From a virus: 39,335 bases of DNA. The stretch lies in IMG/VR virus record IMGVR_UViG_3300046003_008735, positions 1 through 39,335 of that record; one strand, 5' to 3'. Below the pieces are notes generated by a model that saw nothing but the letters and a program-made list of their open reading frames with translations, had not been told where the DNA came from and did not search any database. The position numbers and the translations under genes were made by a program. How positions within the stretch are numbered: the first letter of the stretch is position 1; every line of letters starts with the position of its first letter. Positions 24,154 through 30,269 of the stretch are shown piece after piece.

Positions 24154-24453
24154 TTATCTAACTTGGAAATCTTGTTTGTGAAAAACTTCATTTACGATTT
24201 TCTCAATTTCTTCACCTGATGCATAGGCAAGTACGTCATCTTGTAGACCCTCCACAAAAAATCTTGTTACAAAATTTCTATCTTTTCGGTCGATTATTGC
24301 TAGTTCAAAGTCATTTTCGAAATCACCATAAAGACCCATACGACCTCCAACAATTGAGATTTCGAGTTGTTCGTTGAACAGTAAAGTCTGTTTACCTCCG
24401 AGGGAACTTCCATGGTCTTTACCCCAACTTTTGATTTGCTCTATAGTTGTCAT
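24154..24453 (-). CDS. Small acidic protein, unknown function
   Basis: A 99-aa acidic soluble protein (MTTIEQIKSWGKDHGSSLGG; FENDFELAIIDRKDRNFVTR). I recognise no motif or family. It is the last of three overlapping genes (ATGA junction with 24450) and is followed by a terminator. Its partner is a membrane protein with a coiled coil, so it could be a cytoplasmic component of the same small complex, which is inference. Confidence 0.6.
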   Translation of the reverse strand: MTTIEQIKSWGKDHGSSLGGKQTLLFNEQLEISIVGGRMGLYGDFENDFELAIIDRKDRNFVTRFFVEGLQDDVLAYASGEEIEKIVNEVFHKQDFQVR

Positions 24454-24845
24454 AACTTTTGTTTTAGTTGTTTGAGTTTAATTTGTAATAAGTCAATGTT
24501 GTATTTGTCTTTTTGAGATTTGTCCTTTTTGGTTTTAAGTTCATGGATAAGTTTTTCTACATAGTTAACCTCTTCCTGTAGTTCACTTACCTCCTCCACA
24601 ATCTCTGGTTCCTCATATACAAAATCATATTCAGGATAATAGGTTTTGGGTTGACGGACCTTCGGTTTGGTTTCAGGTAATCTTAAGGAAAAATCATCAA
24701 ACGGAGGACGATAGTGCGGCGGAGGTAAAGTTGACCTACCCTCCTTGACCCCAACCTTTTTTCCCATTTTGTAGGCAATATGAAGAGCTAAAGCCGCCCC
24801 ACCTATTTTTAATAGGGTTGAAAATGTAGAAGATTTTTCACTCAT
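24450..24845 (-). CDS. Single-span membrane protein with C-terminal coiled coil
   Basis: A 131-aa protein. Residues about 10-25 (LLKIGGAALALHIAYKMG) form one membrane segment. A proline-rich linker follows (LPPPHYRPPFDD...). Residues 82-131 are a charged coiled coil (VSELQEEVNYVEKLIHELKT). The layout suggests an inner-membrane anchor with a cytoplasmic or periplasmic helical tail. It overlaps both neighbours at ATGA junctions, so the three proteins are probably made in fixed ratio. The function is unknown. Confidence 0.65.
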   Translation of the reverse strand: MSEKSSTFSTLLKIGGAALALHIAYKMGKKVGVKEGRSTLPPPHYRPPFDDFSLRLPETKPKVRQPKTYYPEYDFVYEEPEIVEEVSELQEEVNYVEKLIHELKTKKDKSQKDKYNIDLLQIKLKQLKQKL

Positions 24846-25123
24846 TTTGTTACTTCCGCCTCAATTTTGGATTTGTTAATCAAATGCTCTGTCAAGGTAT
24901 AAATATCGACACTGGTTGTGATGATTGAATCTTTGAGGTGGTTGTAAGGAATATGAACCAAAAAGTCCGTTCCGTTGAAAAACGTTAGGTCCTCTTTAAG
25001 AGCCAAACAACCTTGAACTATTTTTAGAAAAAGTTTGAATTGCGTAGGGTTAACGAAAGTTTCATTCAACAAGAGACCAAACTTTTCGTTATTAATCTTG
25101 ACTGTGTGTGAGTTCATATTCAT
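24842..25123 (-). CDS. Small protein, unknown function
   Basis: A 93-aa soluble protein. The start MNMNSHTVKI (25123) is preferred over an upstream frame opening at 25144; MNSHTV at 25117 is also possible. There is no recognised motif. TAATTTTG about 20 nt upstream resembles a TAnnTTTG -7 box, but TTG is only 15 nt further up, so this promoter is weak evidence. It is the first of three overlapping genes. Confidence 0.6.
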   Translation of the reverse strand: MNMNSHTVKINNEKFGLLLNETFVNPTQFKLFLKIVQGCLALKEDLTFFNGTDFLVHIPYNHLKDSIITTSVDIYTLTEHLINKSKIEAEVTK

Positions 25124-25208
25124 ACTTCTTGATTTAGGAGACAAAATTAATAAAATTTATATTACAAACCTATTTTTTTTGCACCAAATATTTCTCATAA
25201 ATGAAGAT

Positions 25209-25817
25209 TTGAAAACATTTGTTTGGCTCCCCTCAAGAACCTCTTCAACCAACGCATGGAAAATTTTCCAAAAATTAGGATTTTCTTACAAAAGTTATAA
25301 CCCGAATAAAAAAGTTTTTGAACCTTATCTTACAAACACACATTATCACTACCATCATTTGTTTGAGGGTCACGAAAAATATAAACTTATAACACTTTTA
25401 CGTAACCCGTATTCTCGTTTTGTATCACAATTCAGAGTTGTTCACAGCACATTCAGAGGTGAATCAATAGACGATGAAAGATATGACAGATTTGAACATT
25501 ACTTACAAAACGTTTTTTATAACAGTTTGAATGATGATTATATGACTTGGTGGTACAACCCAACAAGGGAATCAGATTTTTTCATACGTCAAGAATCGAA
25601 TTACGAAGACTTTTGTTCCCTACCCTTTATTAAATCAACAGAATTATACAAGTCAGGAGAACTTCTGGAAATTTGTAAAACTCCGATACACACGATGAAA
25701 GGTGATGATACACCTTGGCAGGAATTTTATAATCAAGATAGGGCTGACATAGTTTACTTTAACACAGCAAATTATTTCGAGAAACATGGATACAAAAAAG
25801 AATCTTGGAAGAAATAA
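25209..25817 (+). CDS. Sulfotransferase-like protein (2 of 3)
   Basis: A 202-aa protein. KTFVWLPSRTSSTNAWKIF at the very N-terminus is the phosphosulfate-binding loop, and LITLLRNPYSRFVSQFR near residue 60 is the 3'-phosphate motif. The frame is open upstream to 25035, but that part overlaps the antisense 24842 gene and does not resemble the family. A TTG at 25209 gives the expected N-terminus (M-K-T-F-V-W); no in-frame ATG lies nearby. The related proteins at 22174 and 37004 also begin shortly before this loop. The stop is 1 nt from the stop of the SPFH gene. Confidence 0.75.
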   Translation: MKTFVWLPSRTSSTNAWKIFQKLGFSYKSYNPNKKVFEPYLTNTHYHYHHLFEGHEKYKLITLLRNPYSRFVSQFRVVHSTFRGESIDDERYDRFEHYLQNVFYNSLNDDYMTWWYNPTRESDFFIRQESNYEDFCSLPFIKSTELYKSGELLEICKTPIHTMKGDDTPWQEFYNQDRADIVYFNTANYFEKHGYKKESWKK

Positions 25818-25818
25818 T

Positions 25819-26364
25819 TTAATAGTTAGGTATTGTGAGAGGTAAAGTCATTTCTTTTCCTCCGTCAGTCATAATTCTGTATGTTTTGATTTCACCTAAA
25901 TCAGGGAAACTTATTAATTCTACATGAATACCCCACTTTTTGACTTGTTTGTTAACTTCGGGTGTTACTTTTTTATTGAGGTCAACAAGTTCTTCCCAAG
26001 TTGTTCTTTCAACTATGTCTCGAATAATCCCTTGAGTGGTGTCAACAAGTACATCATTAGCTTGCATAACTCCGAGTAAAAACTTTTTTACATCAAAAAT
26101 GTGATATCTTACAATTGTAGTCAGAACCACACTTTTTTCGTCAAAAGATGTCACGGTTTGAGGTTTTAAATTTACGGTTTGGGTAATTACGGATGTGGTG
26201 AGAATTTGGTCGAAAAAAGAAATCTTGAATCGAAGACCAGGTTCAACAACTCTTGAAAATTTACCTGTTCTCAAATGAACACCTTTCTCCCATTGATTAA
26301 CAATTTTCCAAGGGAGAATATCATGTATAAATGTAACAATTAGGTCAATAAGTTTATCAAACAT
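25819..26364 (-). CDS. SPFH/prohibitin-domain membrane protein
   Basis: A 181-aa protein. An N-terminal amphipathic or hydrophobic helix (FDKLIDLIVTFIHDILPWKI) is followed by an SPFH domain: GVHLRTGKFSRVVEPGLRFK, TVNLKPQTVTSFDEKSVVLT and RYHIFDVKKFLLGVMQANDV. The usual long C-terminal coiled coil is missing, so it is a short form. SPFH proteins organise membrane rings and protect or inhibit proteases such as FtsH. It has an early-type promoter, which suggests action soon after infection; that role is inferred. Confidence 0.85.
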   Translation of the reverse strand: MFDKLIDLIVTFIHDILPWKIVNQWEKGVHLRTGKFSRVVEPGLRFKISFFDQILTTSVITQTVNLKPQTVTSFDEKSVVLTTIVRYHIFDVKKFLLGVMQANDVLVDTTQGIIRDIVERTTWEELVDLNKKVTPEVNKQVKKWGIHVELISFPDLGEIKTYRIMTDGGKEMTLPLTIPNY

Positions 26365-26384
26365 AAAATTCAGTTTTACTTTAT

Positions 26385-26414
26385 CAAAAATACAATTTTT
26401 TTTCCGTAAGCCAA
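26385..26414 (-). promoter_or_regulatory. Bacteroidetes-type promoter (TTG-N19-TATTTTTG) of SPFH gene
   Basis: TTG (26414-26412), 19 nt, TATTTTTG (26392-26385) on the minus strand, with the ATG 20 nt downstream. It is back to back with a TATTTAT box for the divergent 26428 gene. Confidence 0.8.
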
Positions 26415-26416
26415 AA

Positions 26417-26423
26417 TATTTAT
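26417..26423 (+). promoter_or_regulatory. TATTTAT box (late-type)
   Basis: TATTTAT on the plus strand, 4 nt ahead of the ATG at 26428. An early-type promoter for the opposite strand lies 2 nt away. Confidence 0.5.
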
Positions 26424-26427
26424 CATT

Positions 26428-26703
26428 ATGTTATCAGAAGATTTGGAAATATTAAAAAAAATTCTTATGAAGTTGAATTTTACCGAAAACTATATTTCAG
26501 TGATATCTCAATACCTTGTCGACAAATTGAAAGAATACAAATTTGAGGCATTCACACCTCAATTCTTGAAAGTTCAACTTACCCCTGAACTTGGGAGGAA
26601 CACCGCTTCCGATATTTCGGAATACTTTGAAGAAATGAAAGTTGGTGGTATTTTTAAAACAAAACTAGAAAAGTTTTTGGACAACTCCCCTTACATGAAA
26701 TAG
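26428..26703 (+). CDS. Small protein, unknown function
   Basis: A 91-aa, mostly helical soluble protein (EDLEILKKILMKLNFTENYI, FLKVQLTPELGRNTASDISE). I see no signal, membrane segment or known motif. It lies alone on the plus strand, with the stop touching the stop of the convergent metallopeptidase gene (26704). No terminator hairpin separates them. Confidence 0.55.
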   Translation: MLSEDLEILKKILMKLNFTENYISVISQYLVDKLKEYKFEAFTPQFLKVQLTPELGRNTASDISEYFEEMKVGGIFKTKLEKFLDNSPYMK

Positions 26704-27774
26704 TTATTTTCCCGTTATCGCATATAGTTTTGCGATTTTTCTTAACATTCTATCTCCTATATAATGAAAATACTTTTCATAGTATTTTACAAAATCTTCA
26801 GGATTTTCGAACCTCTGATTTCGCTTTATAAACCTCTCGAAGACCTTTTGTTTTTCTCCTTCAAAACCCATAAGTTGTTCAAAAAAGTTATGAGTAAGTA
26901 TTTCTTGGAAATTGGATATTCTTGCATTTGAAATTGTTGCATATAAAATTTTGAATACGGCATCAATCTTTTCCTCATCTGACATTTTATTTGGTTTCAT
27001 TTTTACTGCCTTCAAAACCTTTTTTAATTTTTTTTCATCTCTTAAAATATCTTGTTTGAAATTTTCTAAATTAAAAGAAGAAATTCTTTTCAAATTCCTG
27101 TAAATGTCATTACTTTTTAGAAAATCAATAAACCCCTTTTGCGAAATTTTATTGTTTTGAATTGCCGATGCAACTTCAGTAGGCCTTACCAAATTTTCAT
27201 TTGCCGAAGAAAAATAAATATCATGAACAAATCTGTCCAACGGTTCAAATCCAAATCCAAGTTGGATTGTTGCCTGATATTCGGCTTTTTCTTGCGGACT
27301 ATCATATAATTTTTTGAAGTGGTCGTAGGCATGTTTCAATTCGTGGGATATACTTTCCACAATATCGTTTTGATTACTAACGAAAAATTCTTGTAACTCA
27401 TCATAATCATAACCTAAAGGTACAACCATTATAATAATTAAATCAACTGTTTTTTTCTTGATTGGTTCCAATTTCAAATCCTCGGTCTTTTGGGATTCTG
27501 ACCTGAAAATCATTGACATGATTTCAGGTTCTTTAACTTTTTTGTGTTCTTCAACACCAAGTTTGACCTTTAGACTTGAGAAGTGGTAATCAGCGATACG
27601 TAAATTAACTCTAAATAATTTATTGGCACCTTCCCCATCTTTGAAGTCGGATTCATCTAAATTTTCAACCCAAGATAATATTCTTTGATATACAGATTTA
27701 CTTACATCATAGATGTTATTAGGCACTCCTAAAGCCTCTCTTAAAACTTTCCTTATAATAGGTTTTCTATTCAA
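26704..27774 (-). CDS. Leader-bearing HExxH metallopeptidase-like protein
   Basis: A 356-aa protein. Residues 1-15 (MNRKPIIRKVLREAL) are the shared leader, with VLRE|A matching a T4-type prohead cleavage site (LxE|A). ESISHELKHAYDHFKK near residue 142 is a zinc HExxH motif; a third ligand cannot be assigned by eye. The C-terminal 150 residues are helical and lysine-rich. The start is TTG, 12 nt after a TATTTAT box. I infer a packaged phage peptidase that could act on host protein or cell wall after entry. Confidence 0.7.
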   Translation of the reverse strand: MNRKPIIRKVLREALGVPNNIYDVSKSVYQRILSWVENLDESDFKDGEGANKLFRVNLRIADYHFSSLKVKLGVEEHKKVKEPEIMSMIFRSESQKTEDLKLEPIKKKTVDLIIIMVVPLGYDYDELQEFFVSNQNDIVESISHELKHAYDHFKKLYDSPQEKAEYQATIQLGFGFEPLDRFVHDIYFSSANENLVRPTEVASAIQNNKISQKGFIDFLKSNDIYRNLKRISSFNLENFKQDILRDEKKLKKVLKAVKMKPNKMSDEEKIDAVFKILYATISNARISNFQEILTHNFFEQLMGFEGEKQKVFERFIKRNQRFENPEDFVKYYEKYFHYIGDRMLRKIAKLYAITGK

Positions 27775-27786
27775 AACAATTTTATA

Positions 27787-27793
27787 ATAAATA
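27787..27793 (-). promoter_or_regulatory. TATTTAT box (late-type)
   Basis: TATTTAT on the minus strand, 12 nt ahead of the TTG start at 27774. It lies between the large RNA terminator and the metallopeptidase gene. Confidence 0.45.
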
Positions 27794-27807
27794 TCTAGTT
27801 ATCAATA

Positions 27808-28794
27808 ACAAAAAACCCCAACCGTGGAAACGGTCAGGGTTTGGCTAAAACTCTGAGAATACAAGTTCATTCGAGAATCTTTTGAAGGATTATTTGGTTC
27901 CCTTCGTTTCCACTTCCTTTTGAGAAGTAATCCTCAGTCACGGTCAATTAGATTAACCAATCCTTAAGTTGTGTACAACTCTCTCCTTACTTATCACTCT
28001 CCGACCCTGCCGAGCCAGTTCTTCCTTGCGGGAATAGAGAACTTTCGAGAAAATCGTGTCGGGCTTGGGACCCTTCACGGCCGTGAACATCTCACGACTA
28101 TGTAGTGACCTGTCACACACAACTGACGAGCACTTTTCCTTGTAATTATTAGTTGTTAAACCATTTTAACAAAGAGTTGGTTTACGGATTAGGAAGGTAG
28201 CGGCTCGTCTGAAGCCAAGTCATCTTTTGAACGACCCGATACTAAACTACCCTCTGAAGTGTCCCCACCTCCATATTGAGAGTCAACTTCATCACAAATC
28301 CCTTGGTAGGGAAGTCTGAAGGTTGATAACAGCACCACCTGTACATCAACTTACCTTTCGGTTTTAAGTCAACTCGGATATTGAAAGACGTAATTGTGGC
28401 AGTGGATACTACCATTTCTCACATACATTCTACAGGTTATTCTTATTAGTCTTCCGACCTCAACCAAACGACCCGCATCGCTTGGTCACCCCACCACGTT
28501 CCCTACAGTGTTACCCTCGGTACTAAAGATGATGTGATATCCTGCTTGCCTACTTAAGCTCCCTTTCGGAAACCGCAGACTACCCAAAACCAGGGTAATC
28601 CACTTTATACTACTTTCGTAGTTTATTTAACGACCATAGGCGGCCAATATCTTTTTCAGAATGTCTCAAAATCAACCCAAGGGTCTCATCATCAACGAAA
28701 CTGTTAAGATAATATTTTTATTCAAAGAACTATCACTTTTTATCGGGGGAATCGGAAATCATTTTATCAGACACTTGCCGAACCGATTCCCCCG
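27808..28794 (-). ncRNA. Large structured non-coding RNA (GOLLD/ROOL-like by size and context)
   Basis: About 985 nt with no reading frame, far richer in G+C than its flanks (28021-28080 has 32 of 60) and full of hairpins. The minus-strand 5' end is a 12-bp stem (28783-28794 with 28744-28755). Other stems are 28153-28160/28165-28172, 28609-28613/28618-28622 (GAAA loop on the minus strand), 28581-28585/28593-28597, 28322-28327/28345-28350, 28017-28022/28038-28043 and 28463-28467/28482-28486. Further GAAA loops lie at 28356-28359 and 28564-28567. The 3' end is an intrinsic terminator, and a tRNA lies 63 nt upstream. Large phage RNAs beside tRNAs (GOLLD, ROOL) fit this; a new class is possible. 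Confidence 0.7.
27813..27842 (-). terminator. Terminator at 3' end of the large RNA
   Basis: On the minus strand an outer AAACCC/GGGTTT stem and an inner ACCGT/ACGGT stem with a TTCC loop are followed by a T run (27815-27808). No protein gene ends here, so it terminates the RNA. Confidence 0.85.
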
Positions 28795-28857
28795 AACTGT
28801 TTTACAAAATTAAGACATCTTTTTTAATCTGTCAAATTTTATTAAAACTTTTTTTGT

Positions 28858-28928
28858 TGCGAGGGATGGATTCGAACCAACGACCTAAAGGTTATGAGCC
28901 TTCCGAGCTACCACTGCTCTACCTCACA
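28858..28928 (-). tRNA. tRNA with CAU anticodon (Met, or Ile2 if modified)
   Basis: A 71-nt cloverleaf on the minus strand. The acceptor stem TGTGAGG/CCTCGCA is 7 bp with one G-T pair. The D arm is GAGC/GCTC and the anticodon arm is GAAGG-CTCATAA-CCTTT. The T arm is GTTGG-TTCGAAT-CCATC, with one mismatch. The CCA end is not encoded. The anticodon stem lacks the three G-C pairs of initiator tRNA, so this is an elongator Met or a lysidine-type Ile tRNA. Confidence 0.92.
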
Positions 28929-28959
28929 ATATATTTTAAAGAACTACTTTTGAAAAAAT

Positions 28960-29000
28960 CCCACAAGATACTAATATCTCTCGACAAATTCTCTCGTGGG
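28960..29000 (-). other. Hairpin upstream of the tRNA
   Basis: On the minus strand CCCAC (29000-28996) pairs with GTGGG (28964-28960). An inner AGATA/TATCT hairpin lies in the loop, and the element is followed by ATTTTTTC. It could be a small terminator or a processing element ahead of the tRNA. It is too short to be a tRNA. Confidence 0.4.
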
Positions 29001-29043
29001 TTATTGTTTCACAAAGATAATTAATTTTTTCGTTTTACCAAAA

Positions 29044-29095
29044 AAAAGTTTGTGAAACTTTTGGGGGGGATGTTCGTCCTTTCGGACATGAACAT
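29044..29095 (-). terminator. Double hairpin after the long late operon
   Basis: ATGTTCGTCC (29070-29079) folds with GGAC-AT-GAACAT (29084-29095). AAAAGTTT (29044-29051) pairs with AAACTTTT (29055-29062), followed on the minus strand by a T run. They sit 50-100 nt past the last gene of the minus-strand operon ending at 29145. Confidence 0.55.
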
Positions 29096-29144
29096 ATAAT
29101 TATACCAAAAATTACGAAAAGTAACCTTTGTATAAAAATTATTT

Positions 29145-29246
29145 TTACAAATCCATATCGTCAATGTTTTTTTTGATTTGTCTCTCTATATCCCACCAAC
29201 CGTAAAGTCCAAATGCAATTATTGCACAAAATAAAATCCAAATCAT
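29145..29246 (-). CDS. 33-aa single-span membrane protein
   Basis: The ATG at 29246 overlaps the Nudix stop in an ATGA junction. The product begins MIWILFCAIIAFGLYGWWDI, one hydrophobic membrane span, and ends with the charged tail ERQIKKNIDDMDL. The tight coupling and clean stop before a terminator argue that it is translated. Small membrane proteins of this kind can be lysis accessories or envelope modulators, but nothing here specifies the role. Confidence 0.6.
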   Translation of the reverse strand: MIWILFCAIIAFGLYGWWDIERQIKKNIDDMDL

Positions 29247-29662
29247 TTCAAAATAATTTCTGCTATTTTATGGAAATACTCTCCAGATTCCATTGGATTT
29301 ATTTCTTTGAGGGTAAAATATTTCCAATCAGTGTGTTCTTCTCCGTCCATGGCGTTTTCGAAATCAGGATGAATTTCTTCATCAGTTTCTAATAAATAAA
29401 CATACATTAATCCTTTCACTTTTTTTCCGTCACGGGTATGTCTTGGAACTAACCCGATAAATTTGATTTCTAGTTCGTCAATGTCCACAGCAGTTTCCTC
29501 AAAAAATTCTCTTTTAGCTCCTTCTTGTGAAGATTCCCCTTCTTCTAATTTACCTCCAGGAATGGACCACATTCCAGGAAAAGAACCTAAATTATTTCTT
29601 TTACAAAGTAAAATGCGGTCTCCACATTTAACCATTACTCCGGCATACTTTCTTGTTTCCAT
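29243..29662 (-). CDS. Nudix hydrolase (MutT-like)
   Basis: A 139-aa protein of normal Nudix size. The Nudix box GKLEEGESSQEGAKREFFEE near residues 37-56 keeps GX5EX7REUXEE, with the final Gly replaced. The N-terminal strand AGVMVKCGDRILLCKR and the W/PGGK segment (PGMWSIPGGK) fit the fold. The substrate cannot be read from sequence; oxidised dNTPs, other nucleotides or NADH-type compounds are options. It sits in the late operon between the cobalamin adenosyltransferase and a small membrane protein. Confidence 0.9.
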   Translation of the reverse strand: METRKYAGVMVKCGDRILLCKRNNLGSFPGMWSIPGGKLEEGESSQEGAKREFFEETAVDIDELEIKFIGLVPRHTRDGKKVKGLMYVYLLETDEEIHPDFENAMDGEEHTDWKYFTLKEINPMESGEYFHKIAEIILK

Positions 29663-29689
29663 TTTTATATCTAGTGTATTTTAAAATTT

Positions 29690-30244
29690 TTAACCTTTCC
29701 AAATAATTTCTTCATATCCTTGTTCTTTGTTAACAAATCTACCAAGAACAAAAAAATAATCACTTAATCTATTCAAATATTTTAATACCAATGGATATTG
29801 TGTTGCAGGTATACATCTTCTTTCAGCTCTTCTACTCACTGTTCTACAAATATGACAAATTGATACTATTTGTGAACCTCCAGGGATTATAAAATTTTTT
29901 AATTCAGGTAGAACACCGTCCATCTCATCAATCCACTTTTCCAATTCAATAATATGATTTTCTGTTATCTCCTGTAGTTGGATTTTATCTTTACCTAAAT
30001 TATCATAAGACAGACAAGACCCCATAACAAAAAGATTGTTTTGAATTTTTTCTAATTGGGTAATACTGTTATCAAAAAAACGGATTTTCCCTCCCATTGA
30101 ATCAGTCAAAAGTCCTATGAATGAATTAAGTTCATCTACTGTTCCGTAAGCTTCCAATCTCCAATCGTCTTTTGATACTTTTGTCCCACCAAGAAGTGAT
30201 GTTGTACCTTTGTCACCAGTTTTTGTGTATACTTTTTTAGACAT
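29690..30244 (-). CDS. Cob(I)alamin adenosyltransferase, PduO type
   Basis: A 184-aa protein (ATG 30244; the frame opens slightly upstream). VYTKTGDKGTTSLLGG, RLEAYGTVDELNSFIG, FIIPGGSQ, CRTVSRRAERR and YLNRLSDYFFVLGR are all signature sequences of PduO-type ATP:cob(I)alamin adenosyltransferase. These residues make the ATP site and the trimer. The enzyme converts cob(I)alamin to adenosylcobalamin. In a phage it could support a cobalamin-dependent ribonucleotide reductase, but no such gene is in this window. Confidence 0.93.
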   Translation of the reverse strand: MSKKVYTKTGDKGTTSLLGGTKVSKDDWRLEAYGTVDELNSFIGLLTDSMGGKIRFFDNSITQLEKIQNNLFVMGSCLSYDNLGKDKIQLQEITENHIIELEKWIDEMDGVLPELKNFIIPGGSQIVSICHICRTVSRRAERRCIPATQYPLVLKYLNRLSDYFFVLGRFVNKEQGYEEIIWKG

Positions 30245-30269
30245 ACACAATTCTAAAAAAAAAGTTTTT

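Noticed and set aside
25035-25208. N-terminal 58 residues of the long frame of the plus-strand sulfotransferase
   Set aside because: They overlap the antisense 24842 gene, are hydrophobic without family resemblance, and the family motif begins right after 25209.
27808-28794. The large RNA as a 16S or 23S rRNA fragment
   Set aside because: A short stretch near 28579-28599 recalls the 16S 785-805 region, but the order and spacing of other conserved rRNA blocks do not fit.
28960-29000. A second tRNA upstream of tRNA-Met
   Set aside because: Only about 41 nt with no cloverleaf; it is better described as a hairpin with a T run.
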